Below, piece after piece: positions 33,674 to 41,075 of a stretch of DNA of 60,894 bases. Origin of the DNA: Verrucomicrobiota bacterium (GTDB lineage: Bacteria > Verrucomicrobiota > Kiritimatiellia > RFP12 > UBA1067); NCBI GenBank assembly GCA_022704145.1, contig JAKJGY010000003.1:1-60894 (forward strand), in the 5' to 3' direction. The position numbers were made by a program, and so were the translations under genes. The notes beneath the pieces were generated by a model that had not been told where the DNA came from, ran no database searches, and saw only the letters and a list, made by a program, of their open reading frames with translations. How positions within the stretch are numbered: position 1 is the stretch's first letter; each line of letters starts with the position of its first letter.

Positions 33674-36600
33674 TTACTTGGCGTAAGTCCAGCGGACGCA
33701 GGTGCGGAGGCCGGTGTCCTCGAATTGCAGGCCGACGCGCAGATTGCGTATCCCGCGCAGGAGGCCGAAGTCGGCCTTGCCGGGCGGATATTCGGGCTGC
33801 CGGGCATCCCCGGGAAGGCCGTAGAGCGTGCTGGACAGGCCGCGGTCGTCGGCGGCCCAGGCGCCGCCTTCGGGGTGCGCGGGACGGAAGCCGAACAGCT
33901 CGGCATGGCGTGCGACGGCCTCGGACACGGGGGTGCCGGCGAGCGTCAGCGGCGCCAGGTAGCCGAGGCCCTCGAAGGCCTGCTGGCGCTGCCGTTCGGC
34001 CGCCGCCGTGTACAGGGCTGGCATCTGGAGCAGTGCGCTGGCTGGCGTCACGCAGACCTCCAGGCCGCCGAGCATGGACGGCGTCACGCTCGCCACCTTG
34101 CCGCGCTGGAGCCAGGGGAGGTTGCTGATGATCAGGAAGTTGTCCTCGATCTCAAAACGAAAGCGCAGGTTGATGCCGAAGAGTTCGATGGCGTAGATCC
34201 AGGCGTCGCCCTCGCCGAGGCGGTAGTAGCGCGTGCGGATATCGCGCTCGTCGGCAAAGGGCAGCAGGCGGGTCAGCGCGCCGCGGCGGAGCAGCTCGCG
34301 CACGCCATCGGCCCGTTTCAGCTCGATGATGATCGAGCTGGGCCGGGTCAGGAAGGAGACCACCAGGGGCAGTGCCAGCAGCTCATTGCCCCTGGTCCCC
34401 ATCGCCGACCCCAGGCCGAGCATCTCGCCGCTGCCGAAGGCGACGATCGGGTCGGAGTCGTGGATGGCGAAATGGAAGCCGGGCCCCAGGTCGTCGAGCG
34501 CGTTCATGCCTGGGAAATCCGTCCGTCCGTGGCGCAGGAAGTCGTCGAGGAAGTCCAGCCACACATCCTCCGAGAGGTTGAGGGAGAAGAGCGCGACGGG
34601 GGCGGGAGCCAGTTGCGGCAGGCGCATCGGCGCGGCCTGCGCGCGGGTGGCCACCACGCGGCGCAGGCCGTTGTAGATGGAGCTGTCCAGGAGGGGCAGG
34701 ATGAAGGTGGTCATTTCGAGGGCGCCGTCCGGCGTGTCGTCCAGGCGGACGGCCACCGGGTCGAAGTACTGCCGCCAGTAGCGGGCGTAGTTCTCGACAT
34801 AGCGCTTGTAGGCGTCGGCCTCGGCCACGGTGGCCTGGCCGACCGGCACGTCGCTCAGGGTCTTGAGACGGTCCGGCGAGCCCCAGACCGCGGAGGTCGC
34901 GACCTGGCGGGCGTCGAGGGCGATTCCGGCGGCGCGGACGGAGTCGGGCAGATAGCCGTGCTTGGCGAGGGCGGGCAGTGTCGGCGGCTCCTTGTGGCCG
35001 TCGAGCCGCCACAGCAGGGCGGCGGCCGTGGCGGCCTCCATGTTGGCCTTGGCCACGACCCGGCGGAGCTGTCCGAGCTTGACCTCCGGCCCGACCAGCC
35101 GCCGGATGAAGGCGTCGGAGAAATACAGGTAGGCGCGTGTCGCCCGTTGTACGGGCAACTGGGTCAGCATGTAGCGGAATTCGGCGCTCTGCCCGAGACT
35201 TCCGGCCCCGCCGGCGGCCTGCAGGTCGAGAACGGCCCGGACTTCCGCCTCACAGGTTCCTGCCACCAGCAGATCGCCGCTGACCGCCCACCAGGCCTTG
35301 CCTGTCCCGGCCGGCACGGCCACCGGCGTCTTGCCGAGACCCTTGATGCCGATGAGCGAGAGCACGGGCGTCAGGGCGCCGAGGTTCGGGGCGCGGGCCA
35401 CCAGGGTCAGCTCGGTGCCGTCGACCAGGAAGAGGTCGGGGGCGGTGACGGCCAGTTCGGTCACCAGGCCGGAGGCCAGCACCTGTTCGGCCCAGGCCCG
35501 CGACAGCCCGAGCCGGGCCAGGTAGCGCTCGCGCAAGTCGTAGACGAGGGAGCGCCCCACCGCCGTCGCGCCCGCCCGACCGAGGAAGTCGGCCCCGTCT
35601 TTGAGCATGGGGATGAGCAGGGCGGGCTTGGCGGAATAGAACATCAGTCGGTCGGCGGGGAGGGCTTCGGCCAGGGGCAGGCGTCCGCCGGGCTGGCCGG
35701 CCAGCATCTCCTCGAACGGATGGGATTTCACGGCCACACCGGGGAGTGTGTTGGCGGCGACGCTTCGATTTGTGGCGCCGGCCGACACGTCAGGCAGTTC
35801 GTCAAGCTGGAAGGTCTCCTGCATGGCCGCGCGGCCTCCCAGGACGTTGAACAGACTGGTCTGATGACGTTCGCGGCGACGGTTGCCGCCGGGCGATTCC
35901 GGCACCGCCAAGTCATACTGGCGCTGGGCGGCGGCCATCCAGTGGCGGAATACCGGCGCCTCAGTTTCGCCGGCCAGCCAGAACCAGGTGAAGAGGCGCT
36001 GTCGGCCCCATTCGCGAGCCATCGCCTGGGCGTCTCCGGGCCGGGCGTTGCCGAGGGGCCATTCCGCTTCAAGGCGGGCGCCCGAGCTGTTCTTCAGCGA
36101 CAGACGGACGGGGCCGTTGCCCGCTCCCCGCAGGCCGACCACGGTGTAGGTGGCTGTGGCTGGGGGCGGGGCGTCCGGCGGGGCGGGCTTGGGCAGGATG
36201 GGGCGCAAGCTGACGCCCAGAGTTTTCAGCAGCCCGTGGTCGACGGCCACCCGCTCGACATGGCCATTGGTCTTGAGCACCCAGTGCAGGCCATCGTCAT
36301 AGATCGGGGTCAGCTCGACGGCCAGGATCGCGCTGTTGGTCGGCGAGGCAAACGAGTTCGTCGAAGCGCCGGGGAACAGGAACTTCACCTTCGGCACCAG
36401 AGCCAGGAAGGGGGCCTGGGCGCCCCGGCCGTCGCCATAGGGACAGCGCCTCAGGCTCTCGGCCAGCCACTTGTTCTTCTCACCGACCACGTCCTCCACG
36501 GTTGCGGGACCCTCGCCTGCGTGGTGCCGGGCGAACTCCAGCGCCGGCCACCAGAACTGGCGGAGGGCGCTCGAGCCTTCGGCCTGCAGCCGACGCGCCT

Positions 36601-36871
36601 CGAGGTCGGAGACCCGGCGCCCGGCCGTCTGCCGCGCCACCTCGGGAGGAGGCACCAGAAAGGCCTGCGAAACAGCCCCGCCTGCCGGCAGCGGGCCGTC
36701 GATGTGCCAGTAACCTTCGAAGGGCAGCGTCAGTTTTCCCGATGCCAGCGCCACCCCCGACCGCGGGTGGGTGCCCGTTTCCGTGCCCTCCACCCGGACC
36801 GGCTGAGCTGCCGCCAGCGCCGCCGAGACACTCCATGCCGCCCATGCCAGAACCCAGCTCGTTGTTTTCAT
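33674..36871 (-). CDS. Large exported protein of unknown function
   Basis: A 1065-residue protein with a signal peptide (residues 1-22, ending ALAAAQP). I recognise no domain. Visible features are a TYTVVGLRGAGNGPVRLSLKNSSGARLEAEW beta segment (quoted in part) near 245, many Trp/Tyr-rich stretches, and DSDPIVAFGSGEMLGLGS and RYYRLGEGDAWIYAIELFGINLRF later. There are no transmembrane helices beyond the signal and no obvious anchor. It sits between the beta-helix operon and the FMN-binding gene, all on the minus strand, and may act in the same extracytoplasmic process. Its ATG has AAGG about 11 nt upstream. Confidence 0.75.
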   Translation of the reverse strand: MKTTSWVLAWAAWSVSAALAAAQPVRVEGTETGTHPRSGVALASGKLTLPFEGYWHIDGPLPAGGAVSQAFLVPPPEVARQTAGRRVSDLEARRLQAEGSSALRQFWWPALEFARHHAGEGPATVEDVVGEKNKWLAESLRRCPYGDGRGAQAPFLALVPKVKFLFPGASTNSFASPTNSAILAVELTPIYDDGLHWVLKTNGHVERVAVDHGLLKTLGVSLRPILPKPAPPDAPPPATATYTVVGLRGAGNGPVRLSLKNSSGARLEAEWPLGNARPGDAQAMAREWGRQRLFTWFWLAGETEAPVFRHWMAAAQRQYDLAVPESPGGNRRRERHQTSLFNVLGGRAAMQETFQLDELPDVSAGATNRSVAANTLPGVAVKSHPFEEMLAGQPGGRLPLAEALPADRLMFYSAKPALLIPMLKDGADFLGRAGATAVGRSLVYDLRERYLARLGLSRAWAEQVLASGLVTELAVTAPDLFLVDGTELTLVARAPNLGALTPVLSLIGIKGLGKTPVAVPAGTGKAWWAVSGDLLVAGTCEAEVRAVLDLQAAGGAGSLGQSAEFRYMLTQLPVQRATRAYLYFSDAFIRRLVGPEVKLGQLRRVVAKANMEAATAAALLWRLDGHKEPPTLPALAKHGYLPDSVRAAGIALDARQVATSAVWGSPDRLKTLSDVPVGQATVAEADAYKRYVENYARYWRQYFDPVAVRLDDTPDGALEMTTFILPLLDSSIYNGLRRVVATRAQAAPMRLPQLAPAPVALFSLNLSEDVWLDFLDDFLRHGRTDFPGMNALDDLGPGFHFAIHDSDPIVAFGSGEMLGLGSAMGTRGNELLALPLVVSFLTRPSSIIIELKRADGVRELLRRGALTRLLPFADERDIRTRYYRLGEGDAWIYAIELFGINLRFRFEIEDNFLIISNLPWLQRGKVASVTPSMLGGLEVCVTPASALLQMPALYTAAAERQRQQAFEGLGYLAPLTLAGTPVSEAVARHAELFGFRPAHPEGGAWAADDRGLSSTLYGLPGDARQPEYPPGKADFGLLRGIRNLRVGLQFEDTGLRTCVRWTYAK

Positions 36872-36930
36872 GAGGAGTCGCCTTTTAGTGCCTTAGGAAC
36901 GAACAACACTGATTAAAAACAGGTTGTTTG

Positions 36931-37050
36931 GGAATGGTGGGATACGGGATTGTTGGAAGAGCACTTCGGCTGCTTCGGTCTCAACCCCCATCATTCCACC
37001 CTTCCAATATTCCAACATTCCAATTTGGGTTGCGGGCCGCGCCCGCGTTT
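36931..37050 (+). repeat. CATTCCA-type palindromic element, copy 3
   Basis: Left arm GGAATGGTGGGATACGGGAT, central loop with CTTCGGCTGCTTCGG, right arm with CATTCCACCCTTCCAATATT, then TTGGGTTGCGGGC-CGC-GCCCGCGT. The hairpin end lies 7 nt from the stop of the minus-strand FMN-binding gene. The loop and tail correspond to those of copy 2 in opposite genomic orientation, while the hairpin loop bases differ and the stem is kept. Confidence 0.75.
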
Positions 37051-37055
37051 GGGTG

Positions 37056-38135
37056 TTACGGGTTTGTAACGGGCCGGGCCGGCACGCTGGCGGGCGCGGC
37101 TTTGCGGAGGGCGTCCTCAACGGCGAGGAGCACGCCGTGGCAGGTTTGCGTGGCGCCCGTAACAGCGTCGATACGCAGAGGGCTCCCTCCCTTGAGACGT
37201 TTGACGAACCCGTCCAGCGCATTACGCGGGCGATCCTCGCGATGCCGGGTCACGCGGACCGCCGCGAGCTGGCCGCCGGCGACGCGGGCCTCCACCACGA
37301 GCGGCGCGTAGAAACCGGTGGACTGTCCGGCGTATGCGCCGTCGCGCAGGCCGGCGGTCTGCAGGGGGCCTGCTGCGGAGAAACGGGTGAGCTGGTCGGC
37401 CTGCGCCCACACGCTCTTCCAGTGCGGCCACTTCTCTGCGGCCTCGCCGCGTCTGGCGAGGGGTGCCGCATAACGGGTGACGAGGGCGGTCTCGCCAGCC
37501 GCATGGGCGAGCATCGCGGCGCGCAGGGGGTTGTAGAAGTGGCCCCAGTTCCTTTCGGGATGGCCGTCGGCCTGGATGCGCGCGAGCAGGTCGCCGACGC
37601 GGTCGCCGTTGAGCAGGCGCGTCTCGGCGGCCAGCAGGGAGTCGCGGGAAGAGGTCGGCTCGAAAGTCGCGAGAATGTCGCGGGAAGGCTTGAGCGCCCC
37701 GTTGCGGGCGAGCACGGCGGCTTTGCCGAGCAGCGCCTCGCGCCGGACGGCCGGAAGGTCGGCGAAGGGCGTGCCCGGGCCGACGGGGGTTGCGGCCGGC
37801 AGGTGCAGCACCTGGTCGTACGCCGCGACGGCCTCGCGGTCGAGTCCGGCCGCGCGCAGCGTGTCGGCCAGGCGCAGGTTCCAGACGGCCAGGTATTGGG
37901 GCGCCCTTTTGCCGTCGCGCGCGATCAGCGCAGCGATATCCCGCGCCAGGCTCGCGCAGGCGGAGTCGGTCAGGCATTGCCGCCGGCCCATCTCGTAGAA
38001 GAGCAGGGGCCGTTTAGGGTCAAAGTCGGGCGTGGCGGCGAGGGCGCTCCAGGTCGCCAGCGCCAAAGCCAGGAGCACCAGGCGCGCAGGCGCCTGATGA
38101 CAGACAACCGGAACCGTAACCGGAGGCTGAAACAT
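37056..38135 (-). CDS. Exported FMN-binding-domain protein
   Basis: A 359-residue protein with a signal peptide (LVLLALALATWSALAA). The middle (about 40-265) is helical, TPR-like. The C-terminal FMN_bind domain spans about 270-350 and carries the flavinylation motif DAVTGATQT, with TGATQT at 326-331; an ApbE-type transferase would attach FMN covalently to the last threonine. This suggests extracytoplasmic electron transfer, though no partner reductase is adjacent. The signal peptide resembles that of the beta-helix protein, and the two genes share a promoter sequence. The ATG is 6 nt from a -10 box with no ribosome site. Confidence 0.82.
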   Translation of the reverse strand: MFQPPVTVPVVCHQAPARLVLLALALATWSALAATPDFDPKRPLLFYEMGRRQCLTDSACASLARDIAALIARDGKRAPQYLAVWNLRLADTLRAAGLDREAVAAYDQVLHLPAATPVGPGTPFADLPAVRREALLGKAAVLARNGALKPSRDILATFEPTSSRDSLLAAETRLLNGDRVGDLLARIQADGHPERNWGHFYNPLRAAMLAHAAGETALVTRYAAPLARRGEAAEKWPHWKSVWAQADQLTRFSAAGPLQTAGLRDGAYAGQSTGFYAPLVVEARVAGGQLAAVRVTRHREDRPRNALDGFVKRLKGGSPLRIDAVTGATQTCHGVLLAVEDALRKAAPASVPARPVTNP

Positions 38136-38141
38136 GCATGA

Positions 38142-38170
38142 ACCTTACCACAGGCCCCGACTCGTCTCAA
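38142..38170 (-). promoter_or_regulatory. Promoter of the FMN-binding gene, predicted leaderless
   Basis: TTGAGA (38165-38170), 17 nt, TAAGGT (38142-38147), then 6 nt to the ATG on the minus strand. The spacer GTCGGGGCCTGTG is shared with the beta-helix promoter at 33558-33586. Confidence 0.6.
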
Positions 38171-38212
38171 GCCCGTTTCGGAGCTAGGCAGGCGCATACT
38201 GGCTGATGCGCA

Positions 38213-38241
38213 TTGACAGCGTGGTGGGATTGTGGTCACAT
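38213..38241 (+). promoter_or_regulatory. Possible promoter of the heparinase-like gene
   Basis: TTGACA (38213-38218) and a weak -10 TCACAT (38236-38241) are 17 nt apart. Seven nt separate the -10 from the ATG at 38249 and no ribosome site is present. It is divergent from the FMN-binding promoter. Confidence 0.45.
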
Positions 38242-38248
38242 CCTGCGC

Positions 38249-40924
38249 ATGAAAGTGATTGCGGCAGGGGCGGTTCTTTCGGGGCTGTTGCGGGCGGGGT
38301 CTGTGGCGCGGGCTGCGGATGTGGTGTGCGAGGCAGAGGACGCCCAGTTCGACGCCGCGCGGGCTGAGGTCGTGTCGCATGAGGCCTTTCGCGGCCGTAA
38401 GGGCGTGGCGCTCAAGCCGGGCCTCGCGGACGGTTCGAACGCGGTGGCGGACATCGTCTTTACAGTCCGCGTGCCGCAGGCCGGACGCTATAGCCTGAGC
38501 ACAACTGCGGCAGTGACGGAAGAGGCCGCGCTACGCATGCGGGCTGCCCGTAGCAAGCACGAGTCGCTCTTCGCGACGTTCCAGGTCGGCAGCCAGCGGC
38601 CCACGCGGCGCGTGGTCTTCGTGCCGTGGGGCGACCCGAAGCTGTGCTGGCAGCATAGCGGCGTATTCACCTGGAGCGGCACGCAGCAGGAGGTGCGCGT
38701 CGGGCTGCCGGCCGGCGTGCGGCTCGACCGCCTGGAGGCGAACGTGTACCGGGCGCCTGCGGTGCCCCAAGAGGCGGCGGCGTACCAGCCTGCCGTGACG
38801 CCGCCCGCAGCGCACCCTCGGCTGTGGGTGAACCCGGAGGCGCTGGCCCAGCTCCGTGTCCGCCTGGCGCATCCGGAGCATCAGCCGCACTGGGAGCGCC
38901 TGCGCAAGTTGGCCGGGCGGCCATTCGTGTTCCGGCCGGAGCCGGACTGCGAGGTCGCCTATAACACGCCGCTTGAGCAGGCCGCGCTGGCCAAGGCGTT
39001 CGCGTACCTCGCGACTGATGACCGGGCCTGCGGACGCGAGGCGGCGGAGCTGATGCTGGCGTACCTGCCGCGGGTCGAGTTCGGTAACCTGCTGGACGTC
39101 ACGCGCGAGATCGGGGCCGCGATCTACGCGGGGGCGTGCGTCTACGACTGGTGCTACGGTCTGCTCGCACCTGCCGAGCGCGACACGCTCAGGCGCCACC
39201 TGATGCGCCTTGCGGAGGGGATGGAGTGCGGCTGGCCGCCTTTCCGGCAGAGCATCGTGAACGGCCACGGCAACGAGGCGCAGATCTGCCGGGATCTGTT
39301 GGCGCTGTCGATCGCGGTCTACGATGAAGACCCGCAGCCTTACCGCTACTGCGCCTACAAGGTGCTGGAGGAACTGGTGCCGATGCGGCGCTTCGAGTAC
39401 CAGTCGCCGCGCCACAGCCAGGGCGTGAGTTACGCCGCCTACCGCTTCGGCTGGGAGATGCACGCGGCCTGGCTGATGCGGCGGCTGTGCGGCCGCGAGG
39501 TCTTCGACCCGAACATCAAGGGCGTGCCCAACTACTGGCTCCACATGCGGCTGCCGAACGGCGAGATGCTGCGCGACGGCGACGGCATCTGCGGCGGACG
39601 CTACTGGAGCCACCCGCAGACCTTCCTGCTCAGCTACGCCTACAGCGGCGACCCGGTGCTTAAGGGGGAGTACGAGCGCCAGGCGGGGTCACGCGGCGAC
39701 GACCTGCTCTTCCTGCTGCTCAACGACCCGGCGGTCAAGGCGGAGCCGCGCCTCGACGGGCTGCCCCTCGCGATCGACTTCGGGCCGGTGCTCGGCGGGC
39801 TGATCGCCCGCACCGGCTGGAACATGGGCGCGGCCTCGTCCGACGTGGTGGCTGAGGTGAAGGGCGGCGGCACCCACTTCGGTAACCACCAGCACGCGGA
39901 CGCCGGCGCGCTGCAGGTCTACTACCGCGGCCTGCAGGTGGCCAAACTCGGGCAGTACAAGTTCTACGGCACGCCCTACGACATGAACTTCGGCAAGCGC
40001 TCGGCCGCGCAGAGCATGCTGCTGGTGTTCGACCCGCAGGAGAAGATCCTCAACGGACTGGCCAACGACGGCGGCTCGCGCTTCCTCCAGCGCCATCCGC
40101 GCACGCCGCAGGAGGCGGCCGAGAACCCGCTGTTCCACTACGGCAAGGGGGGCTCATGCAGCTTCGGCCCGTCGGCGCAAACGCCCGCCTTCGGCTATTT
40201 CTGTGCGGAGCTGAAAAGCGCCTACTCCGATAAGGTGGCCGCGTACACGCGGCGCTTCTGTTTCCTCAACCTCGGCCGGCCCGGCAACCCGGCTGCCATG
40301 ATTGTGCTGGACGACGTTACCGCCGCTAAGCCTGAGTTCAAAAAGGTGTGGCAGCTCAATACGCTCCGGCCGCCGCAGGTGACGCCGGACGGCGTCCGGC
40401 TCTGGAATGCGGAGGGCGGGGTGACGGGGCGGCTGGACGTGTGCATGCTTTGGCCCGCGCGCGAGGCGCGTACGCTGGAGATCCTCAGCGGCGAGGCCGC
40501 GCATACGGTGGACGGCAAGACCTATACGCCGCCCACGCCGTCCGGCGCGGAGGCCAACGGGCACCGTGTCCAGTTCTCGCCTGCGGCTGCGCAGGCGCGC
40601 GACCGCTTTCTGGCGGTGCTGCAGGCGTGCGATGCCGAGCCGCTGCCGCTAGCCTGTGAGGAGTCCGGCGAGACGGTTGTGCTGCGTCTCGCGGACCGCC
40701 TTGTGGCGCTGCCGATAAGCCCGGCTCCTTCGGGCGCGCCCTGCGAGTTTCACGTGCCGGAAAACGGCCCGGTCTATCAGGTGCTGTGCGCGGGCCTCGC
40801 TTCCGGCACGTGGCGCCTGAGCGTGGCGGGAACGCCGGATCGCGATGTGAGTGTCGCGCCCGGCAAGAACACGCTCGCCTTCGAGGCGCGTGGCGGGAGG
40901 TGCCGCCTCGTGCCTGTCCGTTGA
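38249..40924 (+). CDS. Exported heparinase II/III-like polysaccharide lyase
   Basis: An 891-residue protein with signal peptide (MKVIAAGAVLSGLLRAGSVA, then RA). Residues about 30-160 are an N-terminal beta domain. An alpha/alpha toroid follows (PAAHPRLWVNPEALAQLRVRL, quoted in part; IVNGHGNEAQICRDLLAL; SPRHSQGVSYAAYRFGWEM). The heparinase II/III beta-sandwich region begins around GLIARTGWNMG and FGNHQHADAGALQVYYRG, where the HxHxD-like 'NHQHAD' matches the conserved metal/catalytic block. The likely reaction is beta-elimination of a uronic-acid polysaccharide; the polymer is unknown. Confidence 0.82.
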   Translation: MKVIAAGAVLSGLLRAGSVARAADVVCEAEDAQFDAARAEVVSHEAFRGRKGVALKPGLADGSNAVADIVFTVRVPQAGRYSLSTTAAVTEEAALRMRAARSKHESLFATFQVGSQRPTRRVVFVPWGDPKLCWQHSGVFTWSGTQQEVRVGLPAGVRLDRLEANVYRAPAVPQEAAAYQPAVTPPAAHPRLWVNPEALAQLRVRLAHPEHQPHWERLRKLAGRPFVFRPEPDCEVAYNTPLEQAALAKAFAYLATDDRACGREAAELMLAYLPRVEFGNLLDVTREIGAAIYAGACVYDWCYGLLAPAERDTLRRHLMRLAEGMECGWPPFRQSIVNGHGNEAQICRDLLALSIAVYDEDPQPYRYCAYKVLEELVPMRRFEYQSPRHSQGVSYAAYRFGWEMHAAWLMRRLCGREVFDPNIKGVPNYWLHMRLPNGEMLRDGDGICGGRYWSHPQTFLLSYAYSGDPVLKGEYERQAGSRGDDLLFLLLNDPAVKAEPRLDGLPLAIDFGPVLGGLIARTGWNMGAASSDVVAEVKGGGTHFGNHQHADAGALQVYYRGLQVAKLGQYKFYGTPYDMNFGKRSAAQSMLLVFDPQEKILNGLANDGGSRFLQRHPRTPQEAAENPLFHYGKGGSCSFGPSAQTPAFGYFCAELKSAYSDKVAAYTRRFCFLNLGRPGNPAAMIVLDDVTAAKPEFKKVWQLNTLRPPQVTPDGVRLWNAEGGVTGRLDVCMLWPAREARTLEILSGEAAHTVDGKTYTPPTPSGAEANGHRVQFSPAAAQARDRFLAVLQACDAEPLPLACEESGETVVLRLADRLVALPISPAPSGAPCEFHVPENGPVYQVLCAGLASGTWRLSVAGTPDRDVSVAPGKNTLAFEARGGRCRLVPVR

Positions 40925-41007
40925 GCGGCAGGCGCGCCCGGCGGCCCGGCCCGCTGGCGTGGCCAAGCGTGTCGGATCCGGCGACCCCGCGCGGCGAACG
41001 ATTTCAC

Positions 41008-41036
41008 GTGACAGATAGTTCAAAAATTTATAATAT
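41008..41036 (+). promoter_or_regulatory. Probable promoter of the sulfur-carrier fusion gene
   Basis: GTGACA (41008-41013) and TAATAT (41031-41036) are separated by 17 nt within an AT-rich island (about 41001-41055) that stands out from the GC-rich surroundings. The leader would be about 33 nt with AAGGGG at 41063-41068. Confidence 0.55.
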
Positions 41037-41075
41037 TGCGAAGTTTAAATGTTTAGGCGAGAAAGGGGTGCCTTG

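Noticed and set aside
33647..36916. Plus-strand open frame of 1089 codons opposite the 1065-residue exported protein
   Set aside because: Antisense shadow: Gly/Gln/Arg-rich, no ribosome site, no domain; the minus-strand protein has a clean signal peptide and normal composition.
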